A stretch of 64,000 bases of DNA, from NCBI RefSeq assembly GCF_022953055.1, contig NZ_JALJEJ010000001.1, positions 558,001 to 622,000 on the forward strand. Direction: 5' to 3'. The notes beneath the pieces were generated by a model. That model was given only the letters and a program-made list of their open reading frames with translations. It had not been told where the DNA came from and searched no databases. The position numbers were made by a program, and so were the translations under genes. Positions 17,118 through 26,629 of the stretch are shown piece by piece; within the stretch, counting starts at the first letter, position 1; every line of letters starts with the position of its first letter. Source of the DNA: Mucilaginibacter straminoryzae. GTDB lineage: Bacteria; Bacteroidota; Bacteroidia; Sphingobacteriales; Sphingobacteriaceae.

Positions 17118-18235
17118 TGATATATTATATCATCCCTTTTATTGTAGTAATTTATGGGTCAGTGAGGTACGATATTTTTCAAATTAAAGATATAGCAAAG
17201 CCGCTGATCTTTTGGATGTTGTATTTTTATCTTGTTTTATTAATTGGCTTAAGATATATGGTTGGAGGGGATAGTTATTTTTATAAGTTGTATTTCGATA
17301 GCATTCCTACTTCAAATGCTATTAACATTTCTTGGGATGCGGAGTACCAACCTTTTTTCTCTTTATTTGCCTACATCACTAAAATTATATACCCTAGTTT
17401 TACCAGTTTTCAAATTTTTCATTCTATTATCATCAATACGGTTTTATTCTGTTTCATAATTAAAAATTCCCGATACCGCTATTTTACACTGTTTTTATGC
17501 TTGTTGATGTTTTACATAAATTTCACAGTTGAAATATTGAGAGAATCCTTAGCAATTATGGTTTTTATAATAAATTATAAAAGCTTTGAAACTAATAAAT
17601 GGTTTAGGTATTACATCGGCGTTTTTTTTGCTATCATGTTTCACCTTTCAGCAGTATTTTTGATAATTCTGCCTTTCTTTAAAATATTAAAGCTGAACAG
17701 GACATATATTTTAATTTTAATTGCCTCATTTTTAATTCTTGGCCAATTGACTTACCTCTTCACATTCTTAGAAAATGTTGATAAGATCGGAAAAAAAGTT
17801 AATGATTATTCAGAGGCAGGTTATGGTTGGAAATCGACACTTTTGTTTTTTATTACTCGGACATTAATTCCTGTTGGATTGTTAATGTGGGCAAAAGTAA
17901 AATTTCACATGAAAATACACTATGAGGCTTTAATCTGCGTTTTCGGTTTACTCGGCGTACTCTCAGTATTCAACACCATAATATTTACCCGGTTCACTAA
18001 TTATCTGTTTGCGTTTTATTGTATCTCGTTATCGGATGTTTTAATGCCGTTTTTTCAACAAAAGTCCATGAATTTGACTAAGTCTTTTGTCACCTCGACC
18101 GTTGTTGTAATAATTCTGTGTTATGGGTATATTTCGTTCTATTGGCCCGTTAAATATTACGAAAAATGGATTCCATATTACTCCATTTTTAGTTCTGAAG
18201 CCAAGGATCAAAAATTCATTAATAGGAATTACTAG
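17117..18235 (+). CDS. EpsG/Wzy-like polysaccharide polymerase
   Basis: 372 aa with about 10 TM segments. RYDIFQIK, LIGLRYMVGGDSYFYKLYF and the motif ILRESLAIMVFI are typical of the EpsG family, which polymerises repeat units at the periplasmic face. It overlaps the preceding stop by one base. With Wzx and Wzz it completes a Wzy-dependent pathway. AT-rich. The exact linkage made cannot be read from the sequence. Confidence 0.78.
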   Translation: MIYYIIPFIVVIYGSVRYDIFQIKDIAKPLIFWMLYFYLVLLIGLRYMVGGDSYFYKLYFDSIPTSNAINISWDAEYQPFFSLFAYITKIIYPSFTSFQIFHSIIINTVLFCFIIKNSRYRYFTLFLCLLMFYINFTVEILRESLAIMVFIINYKSFETNKWFRYYIGVFFAIMFHLSAVFLIILPFFKILKLNRTYILILIASFLILGQLTYLFTFLENVDKIGKKVNDYSEAGYGWKSTLLFFITRTLIPVGLLMWAKVKFHMKIHYEALICVFGLLGVLSVFNTIIFTRFTNYLFAFYCISLSDVLMPFFQQKSMNLTKSFVTSTVVVIILCYGYISFYWPVKYYEKWIPYYSIFSSEAKDQKFINRNY

Positions 18236-18238
18236 ACT

Positions 18239-19057
18239 ATGATTGCGATTTTGTTATCAACTTATAACGGAGAAAAATATTTACCTCAACAACTGGATAG
18301 TCTACTAACTCAAACATATAAAGACTTTACTCTTCATATAAGAGATGATGGTTCCACAGATGGCACTTTAGCGGTTTTGAATTATTATAAAGAAAGGTAT
18401 CCAAACGTCCAACTCTATTTAAGTTGTAAGCAGGACAATAAAGGCGTATCTTCCAGTTTTATGTGGCTATTAAAAAACGTGGAAGCAGACTACTATATGT
18501 TTTGTGATCAAGATGATGTTTGGCTACCTAGTAAAATCCAGCTTTCAATAGATGCTATGAAGGCAGAAGAAATAAGATCTGGTAATTTGCCTATTTTATT
18601 GCATTCAGATCTTATAGTTTCTGACGTCAATTTAAATATAGTTTCCAAGTCTTTATGGGAGAACAATAAGTCAAGTCCATCAATCATCGCCAGAAAATAC
18701 TTAAAGCTTGTTAATTACGTTACCGGATGCACAATTTTAATTAATAGTAAGGTGAAAGATATTGCTTTTTTAGATTTTACTAATGAAATAATGCACGATC
18801 ATTGGCTTGCAATGTGTGTGGACTCATCAAATGGTGTAATAATTTCACTAACTGTTCCGACTTTGTATTACCGACAACATGGAGGAAATGTTATTGGTTC
18901 CAAAGTTCATCATAGTAAGTTTCCTACCTTAAGTAGATATTTTCATCTTCCTGATTTTGATTATTCTATCAAGCTATACAAGGTACTTAGAAAAAAATAT
19001 AAAATGAATGCTATAAGTTATTTATTTTTTAGATTAACTTTTTACGTAACAAATTAA
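18239..19057 (+). CDS. Glycosyltransferase family 2 (rhamnosyltransferase-like)
   Basis: 272 aa. N-terminal GT-A fold: ILLSTYNGEKYLPQQLDSLL, IRDDGSTDGT (nucleotide binding), CDQDDVWLPSKI (DxD metal site, about 94-100). The DQDDxW spelling is common in dTDP-rhamnosyl and alpha-L-sugar transferases of O-antigen clusters. Cytosolic or membrane-peripheral. Three bases separate it from the Wzy stop. Donor sugar is inferred only. Confidence 0.8.
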   Translation: MIAILLSTYNGEKYLPQQLDSLLTQTYKDFTLHIRDDGSTDGTLAVLNYYKERYPNVQLYLSCKQDNKGVSSSFMWLLKNVEADYYMFCDQDDVWLPSKIQLSIDAMKAEEIRSGNLPILLHSDLIVSDVNLNIVSKSLWENNKSSPSIIARKYLKLVNYVTGCTILINSKVKDIAFLDFTNEIMHDHWLAMCVDSSNGVIISLTVPTLYYRQHGGNVIGSKVHHSKFPTLSRYFHLPDFDYSIKLYKVLRKKYKMNAISYLFFRLTFYVTN

Positions 19058-19061
19058 ATAC

Positions 19062-19955
19062 TTGAACTTGGAAGACTTGCAAGTTTCTGTAATCATCGTA
19101 AATTATAATACATGCTCAATGACTATTGAATGTATTGAAAGTATTGTAAGATTTACTAAAAACATCTATGAAATAATTGTAGTCGATAATGCGTCTACTG
19201 ATCAAAGTAAAGAAATGTTTTCATCAGATAGTCGTATCAAATACATCTATCTTGATGAAAATATTGGTTTTGGCGGTGCAAATAATCTTGGAATAGCAGT
19301 TGCTAAGGGAAAGTACATTTTTTTGCTAAACCCAGATACAATTCTTCTTTATGACATTATAGAGAAACTTTATCTATTTGCTGAAGATCATCGGGATCAT
19401 AAAATTGGTGCGATTGGTACCTGTCTAATCAATAATTATAAAGCTGACATGATGTCTTTTGGAGAATTTATTTCAGCTAAAAGAATATATAAGCGTTTAT
19501 TTGAGAAACTACCAACAGCAAAAAGATCTTATGAAGCGGATATTTATCAGATATTGAATGCAAATTACTATGCTAAAGTTGATTTTGTTTCAGGTGCCGA
19601 TTTATTTATTCCTCGAAAGGTCCTTGATCAGGTCTCAGTATTTGATCCTGGATTTTTCATGTATTATGAAGAGACTGATTTGCAAAAAAGGATGCATGAT
19701 TTGGGATATAGCAATTACGTGATAAATGAAAGAGGAATTATCCATTTGGAAGGCGGAAGTTTTGATAGTATAATGAAGTTTGAAAGAAAGTTGATTATCA
19801 CCCAAAGCCTTAATCTTTATATTAAAAAGCATCTTTTTGGTCTAAAAAAATTTCACTTACTTCTACTTTCTTTTCTTGTTCTAATAAAAGATCTATTAAA
19901 ATCCAGGTACTCATTGAATCATAATATAATATTGCTTAAGGCACTTTTAAAATAA
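19062..19955 (+). CDS. Glycosyltransferase family 2 (WbbL-like)
   Basis: 297 aa. VSVIIVNYNTCSMTIECIESI, VDNASTDQS, NIGFGGANNLG and FLLNPDT (metal/nucleotide site) define the WbbL/rhamnosyltransferase type; YYEETDLQKRMHDLGY (about 200-218) contains the catalytic-base region. TTG start at 19062 (a second TTG follows at 19068); no ATG is available before the conserved VSVIIVNYN. Four bases after the previous stop. C-terminal hydrophobic segment about 262-280. Confidence 0.8.
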   Translation: MNLEDLQVSVIIVNYNTCSMTIECIESIVRFTKNIYEIIVVDNASTDQSKEMFSSDSRIKYIYLDENIGFGGANNLGIAVAKGKYIFLLNPDTILLYDIIEKLYLFAEDHRDHKIGAIGTCLINNYKADMMSFGEFISAKRIYKRLFEKLPTAKRSYEADIYQILNANYYAKVDFVSGADLFIPRKVLDQVSVFDPGFFMYYEETDLQKRMHDLGYSNYVINERGIIHLEGGSFDSIMKFERKLIITQSLNLYIKKHLFGLKKFHLLLLSFLVLIKDLLKSRYSLNHNIILLKALLK

Positions 19956-21002
19956 ATGAAAATTGCTTTTATACTACCATCCTTGATTAACAAAGGGCCT
20001 GTTATAGCTGTTAATAATTTAATCAAGTTTCTTGACAGTAAAGTAGAAGTTGTCGATGTATATTATTTTGATGAAGTTAAAACACCTTTACCTTTTAAAT
20101 GTAGCGTTCGGAAAATTGAAAAAAATGAACCGATTGATTTTAATAATTACGATATTATACATAGTCATACTTTAAGAGCAGACTTATATCTTTTTAAGTT
20201 TAGGAATAAAATTTTTAGTTCAAAGATTGTTAGTACCATTCATCAAGATACATTCACCTGTTTCAAGATTAGATATAACATAATCGTAGCATTCTTGTTG
20301 ACATCATTTTGGATTCGTTTGCACAAAAGTTTTGATGGAGTCATAACAATCTCAAACGATTTAGAAAGAAGGTATAAGCGTTTCTTACCAAAGAAAATCA
20401 CAACAATCTATAACGGTTGCAGTATTGACAATTATCAAATCAGCGATTCTCTTAAAACAAGTATTTTGAATATTAAAGAAAGAGGCTTTAAGGTTCTTTG
20501 TTCATATGCCACTATAACTAAGGGAAAAGGACTATCGCAAATAATAGAAGTTTTAGAACAATTGGATGATTTTGCATATATAATAATTGGAGAGGGCCCG
20601 TACTTGAATGAATTGAAAAAATTAGTTGACAAATTAATTTTAAACAATCGAGTGTTTTTCTTCCCTTACATCCCAGCCCCGTACTCTTACTTACGTTTTA
20701 TTGATGTTTATATGATGCCGTCTTATAGCGAGGGTTTCGGTTTAGCTATGGTTGAGGCAGCCTTGGAAGAAAAGTCTATAGTGTGTTCCAGCATACCATC
20801 TTTTCATGAATTGTTTTCCGGTGAAGAAGTCACTTTTTTCAACCTAAATGATTCCCGTTCTTTAATTCAAGCTATTAAACTAGCTTTTATTGAAAAGACA
20901 TCTAAAGGGAAAAGAGCCCATAGTAAGGCTAAATTAGTTTTTACTTCAGAGATAATGGCAGAGGGCCATATAGAATATTATAAATCATTATTAAACAAAT
21001 AG
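19956..21002 (+). CDS. Glycosyltransferase family 4
   Basis: 348 aa GT-B fold enzyme. N-terminal MKIAFILPSLINKGP glycine loop, DIIHSHTLRADLY, and a C-terminal donor-binding half with YIIIGEGPYLNELKKL and YSEGFGLAMVEAALEE (EGFGL...E, the EX7E motif). Starts immediately after the previous stop codon. Adds one sugar to the repeat unit; identity unknown. Last of the AT-rich block. Confidence 0.82.
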   Translation: MKIAFILPSLINKGPVIAVNNLIKFLDSKVEVVDVYYFDEVKTPLPFKCSVRKIEKNEPIDFNNYDIIHSHTLRADLYLFKFRNKIFSSKIVSTIHQDTFTCFKIRYNIIVAFLLTSFWIRLHKSFDGVITISNDLERRYKRFLPKKITTIYNGCSIDNYQISDSLKTSILNIKERGFKVLCSYATITKGKGLSQIIEVLEQLDDFAYIIIGEGPYLNELKKLVDKLILNNRVFFFPYIPAPYSYLRFIDVYMMPSYSEGFGLAMVEAALEEKSIVCSSIPSFHELFSGEEVTFFNLNDSRSLIQAIKLAFIEKTSKGKRAHSKAKLVFTSEIMAEGHIEYYKSLLNK

Positions 21003-21004
21003 GT

Positions 21005-22048
21005 ATGTCGGTTTTTGACGGAAAGACTTTATTAATTACCGGAGGAACAGGCTCATTCGGTAATGCGGTTCTAAAACGCTTTTTAAATACGGACATTAAA
21101 GAAATCCGCATTTTTTCGCGTGATGAGAAAAAGCAGCACGACATGCGCGTGGCCTTGAACAATTCAAAGCTAAAATTTTATATAGGTGATGTGAGGGATT
21201 ACCACAGCATTGAACGGGCTATGCATGGCGTGGATTATGTTTTTCACGCTGCGGCGCTAAAACAGGTGCCATCATGTGAGTTTTTTCCATTGGAAGCAAC
21301 AAAAACCAATGTTTTCGGTACGCAGAATACATTAGATGCAGCCATAGCAAATAAAGTGAGCCGGATTATTTGTTTAAGTACAGATAAGGCTGCCTATCCT
21401 ATTAACGCCATGGGCATATCTAAAGCGCTGATGGAGAAGGTAGCCATTGCCACCTCGAGAAATATCCCCAATGATACCACTACCGTTTGTCTAACACGCT
21501 ACGGTAATGTAATGGGATCAAGAGGTTCTGTTATTCCCCATTTTTTAAATCAAATTAAGCAGGGAGAAGATATCACGGTTACAGACCCTGCCATGACCCG
21601 CTTTTTAATGTCGTTAGACGAGGCCGTTGACCTAGTGATTTTTGCCTTTACGCATGGCAAACAGGGAGATTTGTTTGTAAATAAAGCTCCCGCGGCCACT
21701 ATCGGCGATCTAGCGCAGGCTTTAAAAGAAATCTGTAATTCGAAATCAGCCATAAGAGTAATCGGTACAAGGCATGGCGAAAAACTCTATGAAACCTTAT
21801 GTACAAGAGAAGAAATGGTTAAGGCCGAAGATCTGGGCGAATTTTATCGCATACCTGCAGATAACAGGGATTTAAACTACAATCAATATTTCTTCGAAGG
21901 CCAGGAGGACGTTTCAACAGTTGAAGACTATCACTCACACAACGCCAAACGCGAAGATGTTACAGGAATCAAAAATCTTGTTGCCAAAATCTCTTTTATT
22001 CAAGACGATATTGCTGCAGCACAAAGTGCAGCGGCTGCTGGGTTTTAA
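21005..22048 (+). CDS. fnlA: UDP-GlcNAc 4,6-dehydratase/5-epimerase (FnlA/WbjB/CapE type)
   Basis: 347 aa extended SDR enzyme. TGGTGSFGNAVLKRFL (NAD-binding GxGxxG, about 12-26), IRIFSRDEKKQHDMR, FHAAALKQVPSCEF, STDKAAYPINAMGISKALMEK (modified catalytic Tyr-Lys region) and RYGNVMGSRGSVIP are diagnostic of the FnlA/WbjB group. It starts the route from UDP-GlcNAc to UDP-N-acetyl-L-fucosamine (FnlA, FnlB, FnlC). All three enzymes are here: 21005, 23615 (FnlB-like), 22503 (FnlC-like). GC rises noticeably from this gene on, marking a more conserved block. Two bases after the GT4 stop. Confidence 0.88.
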   Translation: MSVFDGKTLLITGGTGSFGNAVLKRFLNTDIKEIRIFSRDEKKQHDMRVALNNSKLKFYIGDVRDYHSIERAMHGVDYVFHAAALKQVPSCEFFPLEATKTNVFGTQNTLDAAIANKVSRIICLSTDKAAYPINAMGISKALMEKVAIATSRNIPNDTTTVCLTRYGNVMGSRGSVIPHFLNQIKQGEDITVTDPAMTRFLMSLDEAVDLVIFAFTHGKQGDLFVNKAPAATIGDLAQALKEICNSKSAIRVIGTRHGEKLYETLCTREEMVKAEDLGEFYRIPADNRDLNYNQYFFEGQEDVSTVEDYHSHNAKREDVTGIKNLVAKISFIQDDIAAAQSAAAAGF

Positions 22049-22053
22049 AAGTA

Positions 22054-22485
22054 ATGGAAGAACAAAATATCCAGCTCTTTAAGGCGGGCCAGCATATCGA
22101 TGTGCGTGGTGTTTTAACTTATTTTAACGATCTTGATCTACAAGGCATCAAAAGATTGTACATCATAGAACATCCGGACACTAGTATTGTAAGAGCCTGG
22201 CAAGGGCATAAACGTGAAAATAAATGGTTTTTAGTCTTAAATGGAGCATTTAACCTCTTGACGGTACAACCGGACAACTGGGATAACCCTTCGACTGATT
22301 TAAAACCGGCTTTAAACTTATTAAAGGCAACAGATGTAAGCATCCTTCATGTACCGGGTGGGCATGCTACCGGAATAACCGCCCTTGAATCAGACTCCAG
22401 GTTATTAGTATTCTCTGATTTAAGCACCGAAGAAAGTCAAAAGGATGACTTTCGTTTCGATAAAAATTTATGGTACCAGTGGTAG
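22054..22485 (+). CDS. WxcM-like cupin (nucleotide-sugar epimerase/isomerase family)
   Basis: 143 aa cupin with the pattern DVRGVLTYFNDL, IVRAWQGHKRENKWF, HVPGGHATGITAL (about 105-120). It resembles RmlC/FdtA-like sugar-modifying cupins. Genes of this type sit between FnlA and FnlC homologues in many Bacteroidota clusters, so it probably assists the L-FucNAc pathway, perhaps in epimerisation of the 4-keto intermediate; its exact reaction is not known to me. No signal peptide. Confidence 0.75.
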   Translation: MEEQNIQLFKAGQHIDVRGVLTYFNDLDLQGIKRLYIIEHPDTSIVRAWQGHKRENKWFLVLNGAFNLLTVQPDNWDNPSTDLKPALNLLKATDVSILHVPGGHATGITALESDSRLLVFSDLSTEESQKDDFRFDKNLWYQW

Positions 22486-22502
22486 TATAATTAGATAAAC
22501 CG

Positions 22503-23627
22503 ATGAAAAAATTAAAAGTAGCAACTGTTGTAGGCACCAGGCCCGAGATTATAAGACTTTCAGAATGTATAAAGAAATGCGATAAGTTATTTGAGCATCT
22601 CTTGGTCCATACCGGGCAGAACTACGATTATGAGTTGAATGAAATTTTTTTCGAGGATCTCGAACTAAGAAAACCAGATTATTTTCTAAATGTAGCTGGC
22701 GAAAACCTGGGGCGTACAATAGGAAATGTAATAGCCAATTCATTCGAAATTCTACAGAAGGAAATGCCCGATGCATTATTAGTTTTAGGAGATACTAACA
22801 GTGTATTATGTACAATTGCGGCAAAACGGTTAAAAATACCAATTTTCCATATGGAAGCAGGCAACAGGTGCTTTGACCAAAACGTACCGGAGGAGATTAA
22901 CCGGAAAATTTCGGACCATATCAGTGATATCAACCTTACTTATACAGAACACAGCCGCCGATATTTATTAAGCGAAGGGTTTAGAAAAGATCATGTATTC
23001 GTAACTGGATCGCCGCTGAATGAAGTGCTTTTAAAGCATAAAGAAAAAATCGCCAATTCCGGTATATTGACAAAATTAGGATTAACTCCACAACAATATA
23101 TAGTTGTAAGCGCCCATCGTGAGGAGAATATCGATCTTAAGAATAATTTTGAACAATTGGCGAGGGCATTGAACAGCATAGCCGAAAAGTATAAGTTTCC
23201 CATCATCTTCTCAACACATCCGCGTACCAAGAAAAGAATTGAACAGAAGGGCATTAAATTCCATGAACTGATCAAAAACGTCAGCCCTCTTGGCTTTTTT
23301 GATTACGTAAATTTACAGCAAAACGCTTTTATTGTACTTTCGGATAGTGGTACCATAAGCGAGGAATCTGCTATGATGGGATTCCCGGCGGTAAGTATCA
23401 GAACAAGCACAGAGCGTCCGGAAGCTGTAGATGCAGGTACGATAGTTTTAGGAGGCATTGATACTGATTCCATTTTGCAATCTGTAGAAGTGGTAAAATC
23501 AATGGAAAGCACGGGCACAAATAAGCAATTGCCAGCAGAATACACAGTTACAGATACTTCAGAACGAGTTGTAAGGGTTATACAAAGCTACACCACAATT
23601 GTCAACCGCGTTATATGGAACAAGTAA
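22503..23627 (+). CDS. fnlC: UDP-GlcNAc 2-epimerase family, FnlC/WbjD type
   Basis: 374 aa. TVVGTRPEIIRLSE, LVHTGQNYDYELNEIFFEDL, VLGDTNSVLC, FHMEAGNRCFDQNVPEEINRK and SDSGTISEESAMMGFPAVSIRTSTERPE are the 2-epimerase signatures; NYDYELN and PEEINRKISDHISD point to the FnlC/WbjD branch, which makes UDP-L-FucNAc by 2-epimerisation as the last step. Catalytic acids of the family are present (D in LGDTNS, E in HMEAGN). The last 13 bp overlap the following gene, indicating coupling. Confidence 0.87.
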   Translation: MKKLKVATVVGTRPEIIRLSECIKKCDKLFEHLLVHTGQNYDYELNEIFFEDLELRKPDYFLNVAGENLGRTIGNVIANSFEILQKEMPDALLVLGDTNSVLCTIAAKRLKIPIFHMEAGNRCFDQNVPEEINRKISDHISDINLTYTEHSRRYLLSEGFRKDHVFVTGSPLNEVLLKHKEKIANSGILTKLGLTPQQYIVVSAHREENIDLKNNFEQLARALNSIAEKYKFPIIFSTHPRTKKRIEQKGIKFHELIKNVSPLGFFDYVNLQQNAFIVLSDSGTISEESAMMGFPAVSIRTSTERPEAVDAGTIVLGGIDTDSILQSVEVVKSMESTGTNKQLPAEYTVTDTSERVVRVIQSYTTIVNRVIWNK

Positions 23628-24484
23628 AGAAAGTGCTTATAGTAGGTTCTAAAGGGATGGCAGGCCATGCTATTTACTTTTACCTTAAAGAAAACACCAC
23701 TTATAAAGTGGTGGATGTTGCCCGGGATTCAAGTTTTTTTACTCCCAAACATGAGGCGGATATCAGTAATGTCCAAGTGCTTGAAGAAATATTACTTAAA
23801 GAAAAACCCGATTTTGTTATCAATTGTGTAGGGCTACTGAATCAGGAAGCTGAGAGTAATCCCGATAAGGCGATTTTATTGAATAGTTATTTACCTCATT
23901 TCATTGCAAGAAAAGGCGCTCTGATTGGCTATAAATTTATTCATATCAGCACTGATTGCGTTTTCAGCGGCAGTACGGGTGCATATGTTGAAACTAGTTT
24001 TAAAGATGGCAAGGGATACTATGCCCAATCTAAAGCGTTGGGCGAAGTTACCTATGGTAATAATATAACGTTACGAACGTCAATTATCGGCCCTGAGTTA
24101 AAAGCTAACGGTATTGGCCTCTTCAATTGGTTCATGAACCAAACAGGTGAAGTAAATGGCTATATGCAGGCTTATTGGACCGGTGTGACCACGTTAGAGC
24201 TTGCTAAAGCTATAACTAAATTATTAGAGCAAGAGGACATAACCGGCCTGCACCATCTAGTAAACTCGGAAAAGATCAATAAGTTTGATCTGATTACTTT
24301 GTTTAAAAAAGTATTCAACAAAAAAGATATTAACATTTCAAAATATTCAGCTTATACAGTAGACAAGTCTCTGATAAGAACAAATCATAGTTTTCAATAT
24401 ACGGTTCCGGATTATGAAGCTATGATTATACAAATGAAGGAGTGGATACAGAACCATCCTCATTTATACAAATACAAATTTTAG
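23615..24484 (+). CDS. fnlB: RmlD-like SDR reductase (FnlB/WbjC type)
   Basis: 289 aa. KVLIVGSKGMAGHAIYFYL (NAD(P)-binding loop), KPDFVINCVGLLNQEAE, NSYLPHF, ISTDCVFSG and YYAQSKALGE (YxxxK catalytic pair). This is the spelling of FnlB/WbjC, which reduces the C4 ketone on the way to UDP-L-6-deoxy-talosamine before FnlC acts. Start at 23615 overlaps the FnlC stop by 13 bp. Unusual only in that gene order is fnlA-cupin-fnlC-fnlB. Confidence 0.85.
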   Translation: MEQVKKVLIVGSKGMAGHAIYFYLKENTTYKVVDVARDSSFFTPKHEADISNVQVLEEILLKEKPDFVINCVGLLNQEAESNPDKAILLNSYLPHFIARKGALIGYKFIHISTDCVFSGSTGAYVETSFKDGKGYYAQSKALGEVTYGNNITLRTSIIGPELKANGIGLFNWFMNQTGEVNGYMQAYWTGVTTLELAKAITKLLEQEDITGLHHLVNSEKINKFDLITLFKKVFNKKDINISKYSAYTVDKSLIRTNHSFQYTVPDYEAMIIQMKEWIQNHPHLYKYKF

Positions 24485-24487
24485 TCG

Positions 24488-25699
24488 ATGCGCATTCTTA
24501 TTGTTTCACAATACTTTTGGCCCGAAAAATTCCGAATAAATGATTTAGCCGTGGGATTAAAGGAAAAAGGCCATGAGGTAGAGGTTTTAACAGGCAAGCC
24601 CAATTATGGTAAAACAACTTTTTATGAAGGCTACTCTTTCCTTAACAAATCCCGAGAAACCTGGAATGATATCAAGATACATCGCGCGGCGTTAATACCA
24701 CGTCATAAAGCCAACAATATCGACTTGGTTTTCAACTATCTTTCTTTCGCACTTTTTGGTTCAATAAAAGCTTTTTTCCTAAAGGGCCGATATGACAAAA
24801 TATTTGTCTTTGTTCCATCACCCATCATATCAGGAGTGCCGGCTATAGTTTTAAAGCGAAGAAAAAAAATCCCCATCTATTTTTGGGTACAAGATTTATG
24901 GCCCGAAAGTGTGACTGCTACAACTGACATTAAGAACAAAAGAATTATCAACTTTTTAGAATCAGTTACACATTGGATTTATAAAAATTGTGATAAAATA
25001 CTTATCCAATCACAGGCATTTACCCCAAGCATTTTACAACGCGCTAATGATGAAAAAAAAATAATTTATTATCCCAACTCGGTTGAAGCGCTTTATAAGG
25101 TTGTCAGTCCGTTAGGTGAGTTTAAGCGGCAGCTGCCACAAGGATTTACAGTGATGTTTGCCGGGAACATAGGTGAAGCGCAGGATTTTAATACATTATT
25201 AAATGCTGCTTGTATAACACGGGATCATAATAAAAACATTAAATGGGTAATTATCGGCGATGGCAGAAAAAAGCCGTACGTTGAACAAAAAATTGCAGAT
25301 AACAATCTGCAGGATGTGTTCTTTTTGTTAGGCGAACGCCCCGTTGAGCAAATGCCTAACTTTTTTGCTTGTGCCGACTGTTTATTAGTAAGTTTAAAAA
25401 GCAATTATATATTTAGCCTTACGATACCCTCTAAAGTGCAATCGTACCTCGCTTGCGGCAAACCGCTTATTGGGGCATTAGACGGGGAAGGTGCCCGCAT
25501 CATAAAAGATGCTAACGCTGGATTGGTTTCGGATGCTGAAGATTCTGTTGGCCTTGCCAATAACATTGAAAAAATGTCTAAAATGTCTGTTTCTGAACGG
25601 GCCAAATTAGGCAACAACGCCAGGGCATATTTCGAACTTGAGTTTGAGAGAGAAAAGTTGCTGGATAAACTGGAGGATATCTTTAAATCAGATTTATGA
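24488..25699 (+). CDS. Glycosyltransferase family 4, WbuB-like (L-FucNAc transferase candidate)
   Basis: 403 aa GT-B fold. MRILIVSQYFWPEKFRINDLA, VLTGKPNYG, WVQDLWPES and a donor site FAGNIGEAQDF plus IPSKVQSYLACGKPLIG match WbuB, the enzyme that transfers L-FucNAc from the product of FnlABC in E. coli O26-type clusters. Genomic position directly after fnlB supports the same donor. No signal peptide; a membrane-binding hydrophobic segment is likely near 80-95. Confidence 0.8.
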   Translation: MRILIVSQYFWPEKFRINDLAVGLKEKGHEVEVLTGKPNYGKTTFYEGYSFLNKSRETWNDIKIHRAALIPRHKANNIDLVFNYLSFALFGSIKAFFLKGRYDKIFVFVPSPIISGVPAIVLKRRKKIPIYFWVQDLWPESVTATTDIKNKRIINFLESVTHWIYKNCDKILIQSQAFTPSILQRANDEKKIIYYPNSVEALYKVVSPLGEFKRQLPQGFTVMFAGNIGEAQDFNTLLNAACITRDHNKNIKWVIIGDGRKKPYVEQKIADNNLQDVFFLLGERPVEQMPNFFACADCLLVSLKSNYIFSLTIPSKVQSYLACGKPLIGALDGEGARIIKDANAGLVSDAEDSVGLANNIEKMSKMSVSERAKLGNNARAYFELEFEREKLLDKLEDIFKSDL

Positions 25700-26598
25700 C
25701 CTTACATATCACAGGAGGCACAGGTTTTATTGGACAAAACCTAGTTACTTATCTTCAAGCTGATTATCAGTTACATAAGCTGACTCGCAATGAGTTGTCT
25801 AATGCAGATAAAACATCATTTGAATGCGTTGAAGCCCTCATCCACCTCGCCGGTAAGGCACATGATTTAAAAAACGTTTCTGATCCTAGGGAATACTACG
25901 CAGTTAACTTTGAGCTAACCAAAAAGCTCTACGACGCCTTTTTAGTATCTGCTGCTAAAAAATTCATTTTTGTAAGTTCCGTAAAAGCAGCGGCAGATAG
26001 TGTTAATGGAACGCTTACTGAGGATGCAACTCCTGATCCTAAAACCGATTACGGCAAATCAAAACTGATGGCTGAGCAGTACATTCAAAGTCAGCCATTG
26101 CCAGAAGGAAAGTCGTATTACATCTTAAGGCCTTGCATGATTCACGGGCCGGGCAATAAAGGGAATCTTAACTTACTTTACCAATTTGTCAAAAAAGGTA
26201 TTCCTTATCCTTTAGCAGGTTTTGAGAATAAAAGGTCGTTTCTTAGTGTCGAAAATTTATGTTTTATCATTAAGGAGCTGATCGAAAGAGATGACATTAC
26301 TTCAGGCATTTATCACGTTGCGGATGATGAACCGTTATCAACCAGCGAGGTCGTAAGCATTTTATCCGCGTCAATAAATGAAAAGCCGAAACTCTGGAAA
26401 ATACCTCCGGGTTTGATTAAATCAGTTGCAAAATTAGGTGACAAATTGCATCTTCCATTAACTACAGAAAGATTGAATAAGCTGACCGAAAGCTACATCG
26501 TCAGCAATCATAAAATCAAGCAGGCAATCGGTAAGGATTTACCCTTAACTTCCAGAAAGGGTCTTGAAATTACTGCTGCTTCCTTCGGCGGTAAATAG
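25696..26598 (+). CDS. NAD-dependent nucleotide-sugar epimerase/reductase (WbpV/WreQ-like)
   Basis: 300 aa SDR. LHITGGTGFIGQNLV, ALIHLAGKAHD, FVSSVKAAAD (catalytic Ser), DYGKSKLMAEQYI (YxxxK) and RPCMIHGPGNKGNL. The closest family I recall are 4-keto reductases making UDP-D-QuiNAc (WbpV, WreQ), which normally precede the WbpL/WecA initiating transferase; here that transferase is missing and the operon ends. Overlaps the previous stop by ATGA. Alternatively a C4 epimerase of another deoxysugar. Confidence 0.72.
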   Translation: MTLHITGGTGFIGQNLVTYLQADYQLHKLTRNELSNADKTSFECVEALIHLAGKAHDLKNVSDPREYYAVNFELTKKLYDAFLVSAAKKFIFVSSVKAAADSVNGTLTEDATPDPKTDYGKSKLMAEQYIQSQPLPEGKSYYILRPCMIHGPGNKGNLNLLYQFVKKGIPYPLAGFENKRSFLSVENLCFIIKELIERDDITSGIYHVADDEPLSTSEVVSILSASINEKPKLWKIPPGLIKSVAKLGDKLHLPLTTERLNKLTESYIVSNHKIKQAIGKDLPLTSRKGLEITAASFGGK

Positions 26599-26629
26599 TG
26601 TCCTTTAGTGATGGTTGTTTTTACAGCTC

